From assembly GCF_024139115.2 (NCBI RefSeq), contig NC_085141.1:393748632-393812631 (forward strand): 64,000 nt of DNA, read 5' to 3'. This document shows positions 47,931-56,851 of the stretch, piece by piece (positions within the stretch are counted from its first letter, which is position 1; the number at the start of each line of letters is the position of its first letter). The DNA comes from Armigeres subalbatus. Taxonomy: Eukaryota > Arthropoda > Insecta > Diptera > Culicidae. Position numbers and translations under genes: made by a program. The notes under the pieces are model-generated. The model had not been told where the DNA came from, searched no databases, and saw nothing but the letters and a program-made list of their open reading frames with translations.

Positions 47931-48025
47931 TGTGGATAATCGGACGACTGCGGATGGCCGGGCACGTAGCCAGAATGTCGGACAGTCTCCCGATGAAAAC
48001 GGTTCTCGACAACGACATCTGACAG
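47931..48025 (+). mobile_element. RTE 3' coding fragment
   Basis: ATCGGACGACTGCGGATGGC and GGGCACGTAGCCAGAATGTC match copy 1 at 2803-2850 almost exactly; the likeness ends near GACAACGA (48016). It encodes the WAGHVARM-type C-terminal segment. Confidence 0.75.
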
Positions 48026-48472
48026 CAATTTGCTGAAGCTTCACACGCTTGCAAAGCTTTTTATGTTGGATGTATGACAAGCTGCAGGCAATTAGGCGAC
48101 TGGAAATATTTCAACTAACGGCTACATTGGTGCATACCTTATAGAATAATAGCGTGCGGTATTGCGTTTCATTATACCTGCGTGGGAATGTTCAAATCGC
48201 ACTACAATCTGAAAAGACAATCATGGGAGCCTTGCCGAAATTAATTATTGGTACTTATTCGATGGACACCCAGCTTGGTAACTACGGTTAAAATCTACGT
48301 AGAATCAAAAAGACGATCTACGGATCCCAGTTGCTCTCAAAACCAATGAATGTAACGGATCAAACCACATCCATCCAAAGTATCGATGAGCTCAACTTAG
48401 ACGTCGCTTTAGACGAGCCGGTTAACAGATCTAGAATCGATGAAGAGACCTCCTTCTGAGCAGTCCTAGTAG
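48026..48472. other. Intronic stretch, nothing recognised
   Basis: No repeat or coding signal that I can support. Confidence 0.35.
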
Positions 48473-48795
48473 ATGAGATCAATAGTTCCATCGGTCACAT
48501 TCCGGAAAAGTTTGTTGTTGGGTTCTGATCGTTCGCCGTCAAAGAAATCACGAATCAACGCCTCAACTCCTTCTCCCACTACCAATACTGTCCCAGCTCT
48601 CATTCAGCTTCCGGTGTTGGCCGAAAGAATCCATGTTCGACCATTCGAACCCAACCCTCTCAACGCAGTCGAGTCCCTCCTGCCAGTGACCAACAGCCGT
48701 CCCGGTCCTGCGTCTATGTTGGGATATGAGGTCTTTCGATTGCCGTCTCCAGGCAAGTACAATAAGCGTTCAATCGTTACCCTACCTGATAGTGT

Positions 48796-49090
48796 CCAGG
48801 GGCCCTCCTTAGCCGTGCGGTAAGACGCGCGGCTACAAAGCAAGACCATGCTGAGTGTGGCTGGGTTCGATTCCCGGTGCCGGTGTAGGCAATTTTCGGA
48901 TTGAAAATTGTCTCGACTTCCCTGGGCATAAAAGTATCATCGTGTTAGCCTCATGATATACGAATGCAAAAATGGTAACTTGGCTTAGAAACCTCGCAGT
49001 TAATAACTGTGGAAGTGCTTAATGAACACTAAGCTGCGAGGCGGCTCTGTCCCAGTGTGGGGATGTAATGCCAATAAGAAGAAGAAGAAG
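48796..49090 (+). mobile_element. tRNA-derived SINE (Feilai-like), copy 1
   Basis: A tRNA-like head has a box A-type TTAGCCGTGCGG (48809) and a box B GGTTCGATTCC (48864). It is followed by a conserved body (ATTTTCGGATTG, CTGGGCATAAAAG, CACTAAGCTGCGAGGCGG) and a (GAA)n tail ending at 49090. The 12 bp target duplication ACCTGATAGTGT is at 48784-48795 and 49091-49102. This matches what is known of the Aedes Feilai family. It split a CR1/Jockey-like fragment. Confidence 0.92.
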
Positions 49091-49321
49091 ACCTGATAGT
49101 GTTCCGATTTCAAGGGCTTCATCGTCCAAATATTCGAGTTCCGACGTCAACATATACTACCAAAATGTTGAGGGGTGAATAGTCTTATAGAAGACTACCA
49201 TCTAGCCTAGCCGCTCTGGACGACTGCTACGACATCATCGTTCTTTTTGAGACATGGCTGGATTATAGAACGCGAGGTATTCCGATGTGACCGCAACTCA
49301 AACATCAGCGCGAAAACTATT

Positions 49322-49428
49322 CCCGAGTAGCACAATTTAGGCCGATTTGGTTGCAACAACTCATATATGACTGGATTTGGTCGTACATACGTGACAGCAA
49401 CTCGTTTATGGAAAATGTGCTGCTTGGG
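49322..49428. mobile_element. 107 bp MITE, copy 2 (CCCGAGTAGCAC ends)
   Basis: Tips CCCGAGTAGCACA and, inverted, CCCAAGCAGCACA; the interior GGTTGCAACAACTCATATATG and CTGGATTTGGTCG parallels the copy at 35365-35470. It interrupts the endonuclease fragment between ACTATT and AGGAGAGG. Confidence 0.75.
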
Positions 49429-49545
49429 TAGGAGAGGGAGTGCTTGTCGCTGTTAGTACGAGACAAAAGCGAAAGCCATCGGGGATGACGCTTGGAATTC
49501 CGCCCCTCGAGCAGGTTTGGGTATCCGTTGCGCTTAAAAACCGAT

Positions 49546-50867
49546 CAAAATGGACGGAGCTCCCCTGTCCAGGGTCATCACGGAAGTGATGACAGTCACA
49601 AGGAGATCGGAGGCCAGAAAATGGAGGTGATTACAGACGAGAAGTCCGTGCTGGCCCTCTGCAACATGGTTGTAGAGGCAAAGCAGGAGTGGAAGTCCTT
49701 TCTGCATGCAAGTAAGGAGGCGGAACGAATGGCGGCAGAGTTGGCAGTGAGCCAAGCGGTGGATGCCTGGAAGGAAGCCGATTCGAAGATTCGAGTCCTT
49801 ACTGAAGAAAAGCAGCTGGCAGAAAGCCAAATTGCAAAACTCCACAGACGCATGGCTGTCATTGGAGCAACTCCAAAGCTAAGTAAGGTCAGTATGGCAA
49901 CAGAACTGAAGGGAGCTAGAAGACTACTAAGATCCGAAGGAAGAAGGTTGAGCAGGTTGCCGACCCTAAGGAACGACGGAAACCAGTCCCTCCTTCTACG
50001 AGGACTACCGAAGTTCGCTGGGAGAAAGGCCTGCCCTGGAAGGAAGTTGTGAACCCCGAAAGGGCGAAGAAGGAGCGAAAAGCGGCAGAGGAGGCGAAGG
50101 CGCCATTGGCTAAGAAGGAAAATGCCCGTAGGGGAAAAGGCACACCATCCAATGGTCATGGCAGGAAGGACAGAGGCGAAGTAATTATCGTCGAGGCTGA
50201 TGGTAAGAGCTATGCTGACGTTCCGAAGGCTTTGCGGGGCGATAAAAAGAATCCGTAGAACATCGTAGAACGCAAAAGGGCGAGATGATCCTCGTCTTGA
50301 AGCGGGATGCTGCGCGGAAGGATTCCGCGTATAAAAATTTGGCAGAAGAGGTGCTGGGTGATGCGGTTCAAGCACTGCTACAACAGTCGGTGCACGAGAA
50401 TAAAAATGATGTTGCCTTGCTGTCCGACCCGTAGCGCATCCCTGCTAAACATAGCAGTTGGGTTACTGATAAGTCCGGAATAGTGACTATCTGGACTTGC
50501 GGGAGGTACCCCATCCAATGTCATCTCCTGATGATGAGGGTTTCGTTATAGCAAAGGTAATCGGAGTTTACTTTTGTAGCTGTTACTATCCTCCTAGATG
50601 GAGCATAGAGTAGTATACTAGGGTGTTAGATAATCTTGTAGCGAGACTAACTGGTCTTAAACCATTACTTGTAGCAGGTGACTTCAACGCCTGGGCAGTG
50701 AATTGGGCCTCTCGGGTCACTAACGCTAGAGGTCATATCCTGCTAGAGTCTCTAGCGATACTGAACGTAGTCCTGCTGAACGAGGGCCAACCGTCTACGT
50801 TCAGAGGACCAAATGGCGAGTAATGTATCGATATGATCTTCTACAGCGCAGGATGGACGGTGGAGTC
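49546..50867 (+). mobile_element. R1-clade element copy, plus strand (ORF1 plus endonuclease piece)
   Basis: 49548-50040 encodes an Ala/Glu/Lys-rich coiled-coil-like ORF1 segment (KEAERMAAELAVSQAVDAW). After a frameshift it continues at 50049-50258. The zinc-knuckle part of ORF1 is missing. 50623-50823 encodes LLVAGDFNAWAVNW..SRVTNARG.ILLE, the R1-type endonuclease core, followed by a stop and DMIFYSAGW. It breaks off at 50867, where the poly-T of the minus-strand copy begins. Confidence 0.75.
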
Positions 50868-51246
50868 TTTTTTTTTTCTTCCTAAACAATGGAGGGGGAA
50901 TCTGCTCAACAGACATCCTGTGTTGACCAGGAAGTGCGGGGTTAGGGATCACCGAGGGAGGCAGGACTACATCCCCGACCCGCTAAACCGTTTCCATTGC
51001 CGCCAAGCCCATAGTCCCTTCGGTACAACCAGAAAGTAATGCTTCAAAGGGGGGCCAGTGCACAACGCACTCTCGAGGTTAGCTGCGTGTCCTTGCAGCA
51101 CCGAACATCGTAACTCGCTTTTTAAGAAGAACACCATGGTATCGTGCCAGCACGTTGCCGGCTTTCCAGGTGGCCTTACCACGCCCTATGTCCTCGGAAG
51201 GTGGGAAGGGACGACTTCGCGCCTGCTTCCCTCTGCACGACTGGTA

Positions 51247-51738
51247 TCAAGAATGATGATGCCGCGTGCACCCCAAATTGACCTTTCTGCGATAGGGCAT
51301 ATTCGCCAGCACACAGAGGGACTTGCCGGCGCGGTGCCTACGCCTGCCCCAGCCTTGACGAGGACCCCTTTCCGTCCTCGGGCTCGGAACCCGTCCGGTT
51401 GACCGACGCCGCGAAAGCGACCTTACCATGTTGTTCTTGGCGCGGCCACTTGTTCGATAAAAGGATCGAGTTCGACCACAGAGCATGACCACCGGTATGT
51501 GTAGCTCCGAGACGATTTGGGCGATAGCCGATAAAACGGCGTTCCAGCCAACTTCATCTTTACACATCCTCCGAACTAGGTTGTCCGGGGTAGTGTCCAG
51601 ACCACATGTGGCAAGCTTGTGGTCACGCATTGCGCGAAAACGTGAGCACACGAACAACACGTGTTCCGCCGTTTCCTCTAAACCTGCGCACACCAAACAC
51701 TCGGGCGAGGCCGAGCAAGCCAGCTGCGTTACCTTCAC
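51247..51738 (-). pseudogene. R1-type ORF2 C-terminus (Cys/His segment)
   Basis: It encodes CLVCAGLEETAEHVLFVC..F (C-x2-C-x8-H-x4-C), the zinc-finger-like tail of R1-clade ORF2, then a long Arg-rich end. It begins abruptly with no RT in front, at the internal deletion junction, so it is a remnant and not a gene. Confidence 0.7.
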
Positions 51739-51756
51739 TGTGATTTTGCAGCACGC

Positions 51757-52377
51757 TTAAACGCCGGGCACATCGAACATGGGGTGCTTGCTGTTCACAG
51801 CTTTGCTGGAACAAATCAAACAATTGGGAGGGGTCGTGCAGCATTGTGCCTTATGTCCCTCCAATCCGCAGCGTCGGCAGAGATTGCTTCTGTCAGGGCC
51901 TTTGCAGTCCCATTGCTTGTGGCCCGGTTCCAAGCACTTGAAGCAAACTTCGGGTTGCTCGTATATGCCCACAGGGCATACCGACCATCCCACCTTGACG
52001 CTTCCTAACTTGACTACCTTGGAGGCGTCCGCTGCAGATAGCCGAACCAATGCTACCTGCGTCCCTGCCGGACCTTTCCGTAGCCGAACGGCTGCGGTGG
52101 GCGTCTCCACTTCACACTGTCGCCGCAGTGCCGTGACGAGCTCTTCGACTTCGGTGATCTCGTTTAGGTCTTTAACCCTTAGATTCACCTCCGTAGTGAG
52201 TGCCCTCACCTTGACCGTCTCGCCTAGAACTTCCTCCGCCAACTTCTTGTAGGCGGCGCCCTTTTGCGAGACGCCTCGCTTCAGCTCGAGGATCATCTCA
52301 CCCATCCGGGTACGTCTTATTCGACGTACGTCAGCGCCGAGTTCACCGAGCTTGACGTCACTCCTCATCGCCTTCAA
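51757..52377 (-). pseudogene. R1-type ORF1 (gag) central and C-terminal part
   Basis: The 206-residue frame has an RRM-like or gag fold region (VKVRALTTEVNLRVKDLNEI...RLSAADASKVVKLG) followed by zinc knuckles CFKCLEPGHKQWDC and CRRCGLEGHKAQCC, then CLIC. Known R1 ORF1 proteins bind RNA through such knuckles. It is separated from its N-terminal part (53394-52765) by a frameshifted stretch of about 390 bp. Confidence 0.8.
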
Positions 52378-52764
52378 AACGTCCGAGTACTTAGCCTCGT
52401 CCGCCGTGATGACTAGGGCATCGCCCCTGGAGCGATTGGCGCCTACCCTAGACTTCTTGCTACCCTCATTCGCCTGGGCCTTCTTTTCGGCCCTTCTCGT
52501 CTTCTGTTTCCTCTTGTTCTTGACCAGGGTCCAGGAGGCGTCATCCCCCTCTATTTCTCTGGTCTGGTGCGGCTGAGAACTTTCAGCCTGCCGTAACCCC
52601 TTACCACCGTCTTTCCTGAGTGGACGGACCTTTCCAGGTCCTTCCTCCCCCGGTTTTGGAGGTACCTGGCCGGGGCTCAGCTTCCCAGCCCCACTACCCT
52701 TGTTCGGGGTAGTAACCCTCCGCGTTTTGGAGCGGCCCCCAGGGAGCTCATACCCTAAAGACTG

Positions 52765-53394
52765 TCACCCCCGTTTTTGTGTCTGCTCCGTTGGAGCAGT
52801 CACCCCCGATGTGCCCGCGAATACTTGAGCCTCAGTCTGGTTAGACTTTGGCACCACCGTCTTCACTGGCACGCCCTCGGTCGATTCGACCTTGCTCGAG
52901 TCCGCGAGTCCTTGGGCCTTAGTCTGGGTAGACCTCGACTCCACGGATTTCACGGGTTTACCCTTGGCCGTCCCGACCGCCCTCTCCAGCTTGGCGTCCA
53001 ACACCGACTTTTGAAGTTTCAGCAAGCTCCTCTTGAGGTCCTTATTGATAGTATGCTTCGATGACGCAAAGTCGATGATGGTGTCTAGCTGTTCCGTCGC
53101 CACCTCGAAGCCCGAAAGCCCATCGTGTATGCGGTTCATCGCCCCCACAAGCCATGGGCCGTCCATAACCTCTACCGGCGTAGCTGAGGAGAAGGTTAAG
53201 TGACCCACGCTGGCGCTGCGCACCGAGCTGCCGACTATTGCCTCTGGCCTCCTAGGCGGAGACCTGAGCAACCCACCTCTTGCGAAGGGGTTGTCGCCTA
53301 CACTACTGCCACTAATTGAAGAATTGACTTGGTTTTCCATTTTGGTCCCACGAGTTGCTCGGGAAAAGAAGTCCACCACGCCAGAGCCCAGCAT
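52765..53394 (-). pseudogene. R1-type ORF1 N-terminal part
   Basis: The 209-residue frame is Ser/Lys/Thr-rich, with a helical stretch (LVGAMNRIHDGLSGFEVATE) and two similar segments KPVKSVESRSTQTKAQ and VPVKTVVPKSNQTEAQ that form a short internal repeat. It precedes the knuckle-bearing frame on the same strand, in the order expected of ORF1. Confidence 0.65.
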
Positions 53395-53732
53395 GACGCG
53401 GTAAGGGACAATTACTGTGGAGGGTGCTCAGGTACCCCACAGGCTCCGTTAGAGGCCTAGCTCATTATTTCACCCCCCCTGGCCATGCATCCCCTCGGCA
53501 CGGGTCGCTTAACGCCTTGGGATTAGGGGTTAGGGACGATGGTCCCTTTGGTCGCACCCCCTCACTCTAGCTGATGTCAGAAGGACAACAGTGCCCAGGC
53601 TGCACTACCAGCTAAGTACAAAACCCTTAGCTGGCGGTCGATTGTCATCGGAAGACCCGTGGAAGCGTGATATTGGAACTTGTGAGGACCAGAGCTGTGT
53701 AGGTCGCTCCTTCCCAGATGTCAACTCACCAT

Positions 53733-53970
53733 TTCGCAGCCCGAGTGAGTAACAGAGTGAATGAATGAATAAGAGCGAGTGATTGAGTAAATAAGAATGA
53801 TCTTGTGAGCAAAAGTGAGTGAGCGAGCAAGAGTGAGTGAGTAAGTAAAAAGTGAATGGTGAGCGAGTTAGAGTAAGTAAGTGGTAAGAATGAGCGTATG
53901 AGTAAGAGTGAAAGGGTGAATGAGTAAGTAAGAGTGAGTGAGTGAATAAGAGAGAGTGAGGGATTAAGAG
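53733..53970. repeat. (GAGTGAGTAAGT)n simple repeat
   Basis: Imperfect runs of GAGTGAGT, GAATGAGT and AAGTAAGAGT cover about 240 bp at the 5' side of the minus-strand R1 copy. The minus-strand frame 53726-53995 (Leu/Ser/Thr-rich) is produced by the repeat. Confidence 0.85.
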
Positions 53971-54467
53971 AAGTACTGCAATTTATCAATTTCAATGAGA
54001 GATGTCACGCGGTGTTTACATATCTGCCCCTCTCATTCTCTATAGAAACGCGAAAAATGAAGGCATGCTACAAAAATCTCTCCAATTTTTATTCCGTGAC
54101 AGGAAATGAAAGTTTGCAATATCTGCTTTTTTATTGTGTTTATTGCTGTTTTAAACTCGTTGGTTTCAAGGAATATGATTAATTTATCGTCCAGTTATTG
54201 TTCTCTGCATATATCTTTTAAAATAATTTTGACATTTTAATTTAAAACAAAATATAACATCCTTTCATGACTGCTTTTCATGCAAAATTGATCAAAAAAC
54301 CCACAATTCTTTCATTTGGTCGTTAGAAATATAAAAAAACGCTTTATTCTCTGTCTTATGACGATCACGACCTTTTGCAGTACTGATTATAGAGTAAGTG
54401 AGTCAGTAGGAGTATCTGTGAGTGTGAAAAATGATACTGGAAAGCTACAGAATCGAAATATTACTGG
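53971..54467. other. A/T-rich intronic stretch
   Basis: No gene or defined repeat recognised. Confidence 0.4.
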
Positions 54468-54606
54468 GGTACTGGCCTTTCGGGGTAATGGATTTCTGGA
54501 TAGTGTGCCATTCGGGGTAATGGTTTTCGAGGTACTGTCCCATTCAGGGTAGTGGCCTTCGGGGTAATGGCATTCGGAGTACTGGCATTCGGGGTACTGG
54601 GGTGGA
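54468..54606. repeat. Minisatellite of 15-16 bp units (TTCGGGGTAMTGGCA)
   Basis: About eight imperfect units such as TTCGGGGTAATGG, TTCGAGGTACTG and TTCGGGGTACTGG follow each other. It ends just before the second SINE. Confidence 0.75.
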
Positions 54607-54655
54607 GTCACACTCAGACAGACATCATCTAAATTCGTCGTGGTCGGTTAATTGG

Positions 54656-54948
54656 GGTTAAAAGGGGCCCTCCTTAGCCGTGCGGTAGGATGCGCGGCTA
54701 CAAAGCAAGACCATGCTGAGGAGGGCTGGGTTCGATTCCCGGTGCCGGTCTTGACAATTTTCGGATTGGAAATTGTCTCGACTTCCCTGGGCATAAAAGA
54801 ATCATCGTGTTAGCCTCATGATATACAAATGCAAAAATGGTACCATGACTTAGAAACCACGCAGTTATTGACTGCGGAAGTGCTTAATGAACACTAAGCT
54901 GCGAGGCGGGAATGTCCCAGTTAAGGATGTAATGCCAATGAAGAAGAA
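54656..54948 (+). mobile_element. tRNA-derived SINE (Feilai-like), copy 2
   Basis: Closely matches the copy at 48796-49090, including box A (TTAGCCGTGCGG), box B (GGTTCGATTCC) and a shorter (GAA)n tail. The target duplication GGTTAATTGG is at 54646-54655 and 54949-54958. Both copies share orientation with gene E, in whose long intron they lie. Confidence 0.92.
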
Positions 54949-54958
54949 GGTTAATTGG

Positions 54959-55383
54959 TATATAACACTATGGGTTACCGGACCTACTATCACAATATCG
55001 TCTTTGAAGTGAATAAATAGCCTTTCCGTTACACCTTGGTGTACGAGAAAGCCAAAACCTTATCCGTTCCTAATCAACACGAAATTGTACCTACTTTATA
55101 TGCCCCTTACAAACCTAAATACAGTGAACTACAAAAGCTGTTTTCTCCTGTTTGGTTCCCGTGACAGGGGGTTGAAAATGACCAATTTTTCCGTTACGTA
55201 ATTAATGGATCTTCCCTAGGCAATGTCTCCACACAGCTCCTAGTTTCTGTTATGTACGTGGAGGCGCATGGTTCATCGTAGGGTTGATGATGGTTTGTTT
55301 TTGAGGGATATTAACTCAGGCGGTCATTCATCCCTAGAATCGTAGGGTAGTCTCTCGAAGATGTCCAGCCCCGTAAATCGTCA
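54959..55383. other. Intronic stretch, nothing recognised
   Basis: No coding or repeat signal that I can support. Confidence 0.35.
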
Positions 55384-55525
55384 GATTCATTCATTTATTG
55401 CTTACATCTAAACACATAACACTGAAACAACAATTTGACGCCACAATACACGGATCGAGACCACATCTCTCCCATCTATCGAATGGGCCCTACGCTTGCC
55501 AAGTCGTTCTGTCCCTGGTCAGATG
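55384..55525 (-). mobile_element. RTE 3' terminal fragment (second family)
   Basis: It matches 6200-6340: ATTCATTTATT, CATCTAAACA.ATAACACTGAA, CAACAATTTGACGCCACAAT, then GCCAAGTCGTTCTG. This is a very short 5'-truncated insertion containing only the 3' end. Confidence 0.8.
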
Positions 55526-55918
55526 ATTCATATAAAAATGGAAAATTTTAGTTTTTCAAATCCTCCTGTCTAGGTACATATAATGTCTATTTTAACAACA
55601 ATGAATATGAAGAAATACCGAGAAGTCGTTTTGACTCGTGACTACATTTCTCATTAGCTAGCAGTGTTGGAAAAAGGTATAAATCTCACAATTCAGGCAG
55701 TCTTCACATAGAACGTTTGCATGTGTGAACAATTTGCGCCTTGATTGAATGTGGTACTCCAAATGGGTTTTGGGCAAAACGATGAGATTCTGCAAGGAAT
55801 GCTCAAGCGCGACATGTTTCGTGCAACAGAATCGACTATTTCAGATAGAATATATAAATATGTTGTACCACTACTCACTTCTTTTGTTCACTTCTCACTA
55901 CTGCCTACATATCCACAG

Positions 55919-56299
55919 ATCACGGAGGAAGGCATAGCCGAAATGGTACTCAACAACAAATCCATCGAGTATCTGGACCTGAGCGAATGTCCCAACATCA
56001 ACGATCGCTGCATCGAGCTGATCACCGCCAACCTGAAGCGCCTGAAAACGCTCAAAGTCAACAAGTGTCCGCTACTGACGGATGACTGTCTGTGCATCAT
56101 AAGCCTCAACTGCCACTATCTGAAGGTATCAAACAATACTCTTCTCCGTCTACCGTGTTGTGTGTGTGATCCTGTAAGGTAAAATTTTAACCGTTTTCAA
56201 GTTCTTTTACAGCACGTTTCAATGAACGGTTGCTTCAAGCTCAGCAGAGTCGAAGAACGGCTATCCCGGATACCGACAATGAAAGTGGTGAACAGCTAG
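55919..56299 (+). CDS. Gene E, 3' exons 3-4: C-terminal LRRs
   Basis: Exon 3 is 55919-56125 (69 codons, after CCACAG). Exon 4 is 56213-56299 (28 codons plus stop). They encode ITEEGIAEMVLNNKSIEYLD, LSECPNINDRCIELI, and GCFKLSRVEERL. Exon 3 has exactly the length and frame of gene D's exon 4, and exon 4 corresponds to D's exon 5. There is no F-box unit between 43059 and here, so the best partner is gene E exon 2, across a 12.9 kb intron. The total would be 633 aa. AATAAA at 56365-56370 fits a 3' end. The alternative is an orphan exon pair left by a broken paralogue. Conservation of both splice sites argues that it is still used. Confidence 0.72.
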
Positions 56300-56851
56300 T
56301 ACAACTGCAAGTAGATCAACATTGTAAACTATCGATTACCCATGCTTGTTAGATATAGTAAAAGAATAAAAGCACGCTTCTAAATTTAACCCACAAGTGT
56401 AGTAGGTAATTGTGTTTTCAATTTCACAGATGCAATGACGATGGTGGCGTTTGTCTAGCCAACCGCAACCAATGAAGATCAAGATCGAACCCTTGTTTTG
56501 TTTTCAATCACATCACATTTACATCGATCGTTGACTCGATCGTCAGTAAACAACTCGAACTACCATATGTCGGAACTTTTACCGTCCAACCAAGAGCGCA
56601 AACTCGGGAACATCCTCTTTTGAAAACATGGCTTTCTTGCAACGGGAAAGTTATTCACTTGAAAAACAGTGATCACTATGCCATCTATGACTTCCACTGC
56701 ACGAGCATGATATGACGTTTTGATATTCATTAACAGTGCTAGTCTAATTTTAGTTGGAAATGCTGATTTCAAACTTTCGAGTACAAGTGATCGGACGTGA
56801 ATTTGTGTCTTGGGGTTTATCTAGTCAAGTTAACTAACTCGCAGTTAAAAA
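56300..56851. other. Intergenic region between genes E and F
   Basis: It holds the 3' end of E (AATAAA at 56365) and the 5' flank of F. No other feature recognised. Confidence 0.5.

Larger units (their letters stand above)
48473..49545 (+). mobile_element. CR1/Jockey-like element fragment, interrupted twice
   Basis: A Pro/Ser-rich linker frame (48473-48783) runs into a SINE. It resumes at 49103 with VNIYYQNVEG (49147-49176), then remnants of a YDIIVL.ETWLD block near 49225-49270, then a MITE, then VLVAV and EQVWVSVALKNRS near 49440-49540. This is the start of an ORF2 endonuclease, with several frameshifts and a stop after EG. It meets the R1-clade ORF1 near 49546. Confidence 0.65.
50868..53730 (-). 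mobile_element. R1-clade element copy, minus strand, most of ORF2 deleted
   Basis: The 10 bp T run at 50868-50877 is the poly(A) tail read in reverse. Going 5' (rightward) there is a 3' UTR, an ORF2 C-terminal Cys/His segment (51738-51247), then directly the end of ORF1 with its knuckles, the ORF1 N-terminus and a leader to about 53730. Endonuclease and RT are absent, so the copy has an internal deletion at about 51740-51757 and cannot encode its own replication. Confidence 0.78.

Noticed and set aside
48809..48880. Possible functional tRNA gene
   Set aside because: Box A and box B are present, but the acceptor stem and anticodon arm do not fold properly, and a SINE body, (GAA)n tail and target duplication follow.
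53726..53995. Leu/Ser/Thr-rich 89-residue frame that looks like a membrane segment
   Set aside because: It is the reverse complement of the GAGTGAGT simple repeat.
50861..54609. GGTGGAGTC at 50860-50867 and again at 54601-54609 as a possible target duplication of the minus-strand R1 copy
   Set aside because: The interval beyond 53730 is simple repeat and minisatellite, the sequence after 54609 does not continue the plus-strand endonuclease, and a 9 bp match can arise by chance.
55745..55918. Open sequence in front of gene E exon 3 as a possible alternative first exon
   Set aside because: No F-box and no LPxE motif; a good acceptor (CCACAG) lies at 55918, so this is better read as intron.
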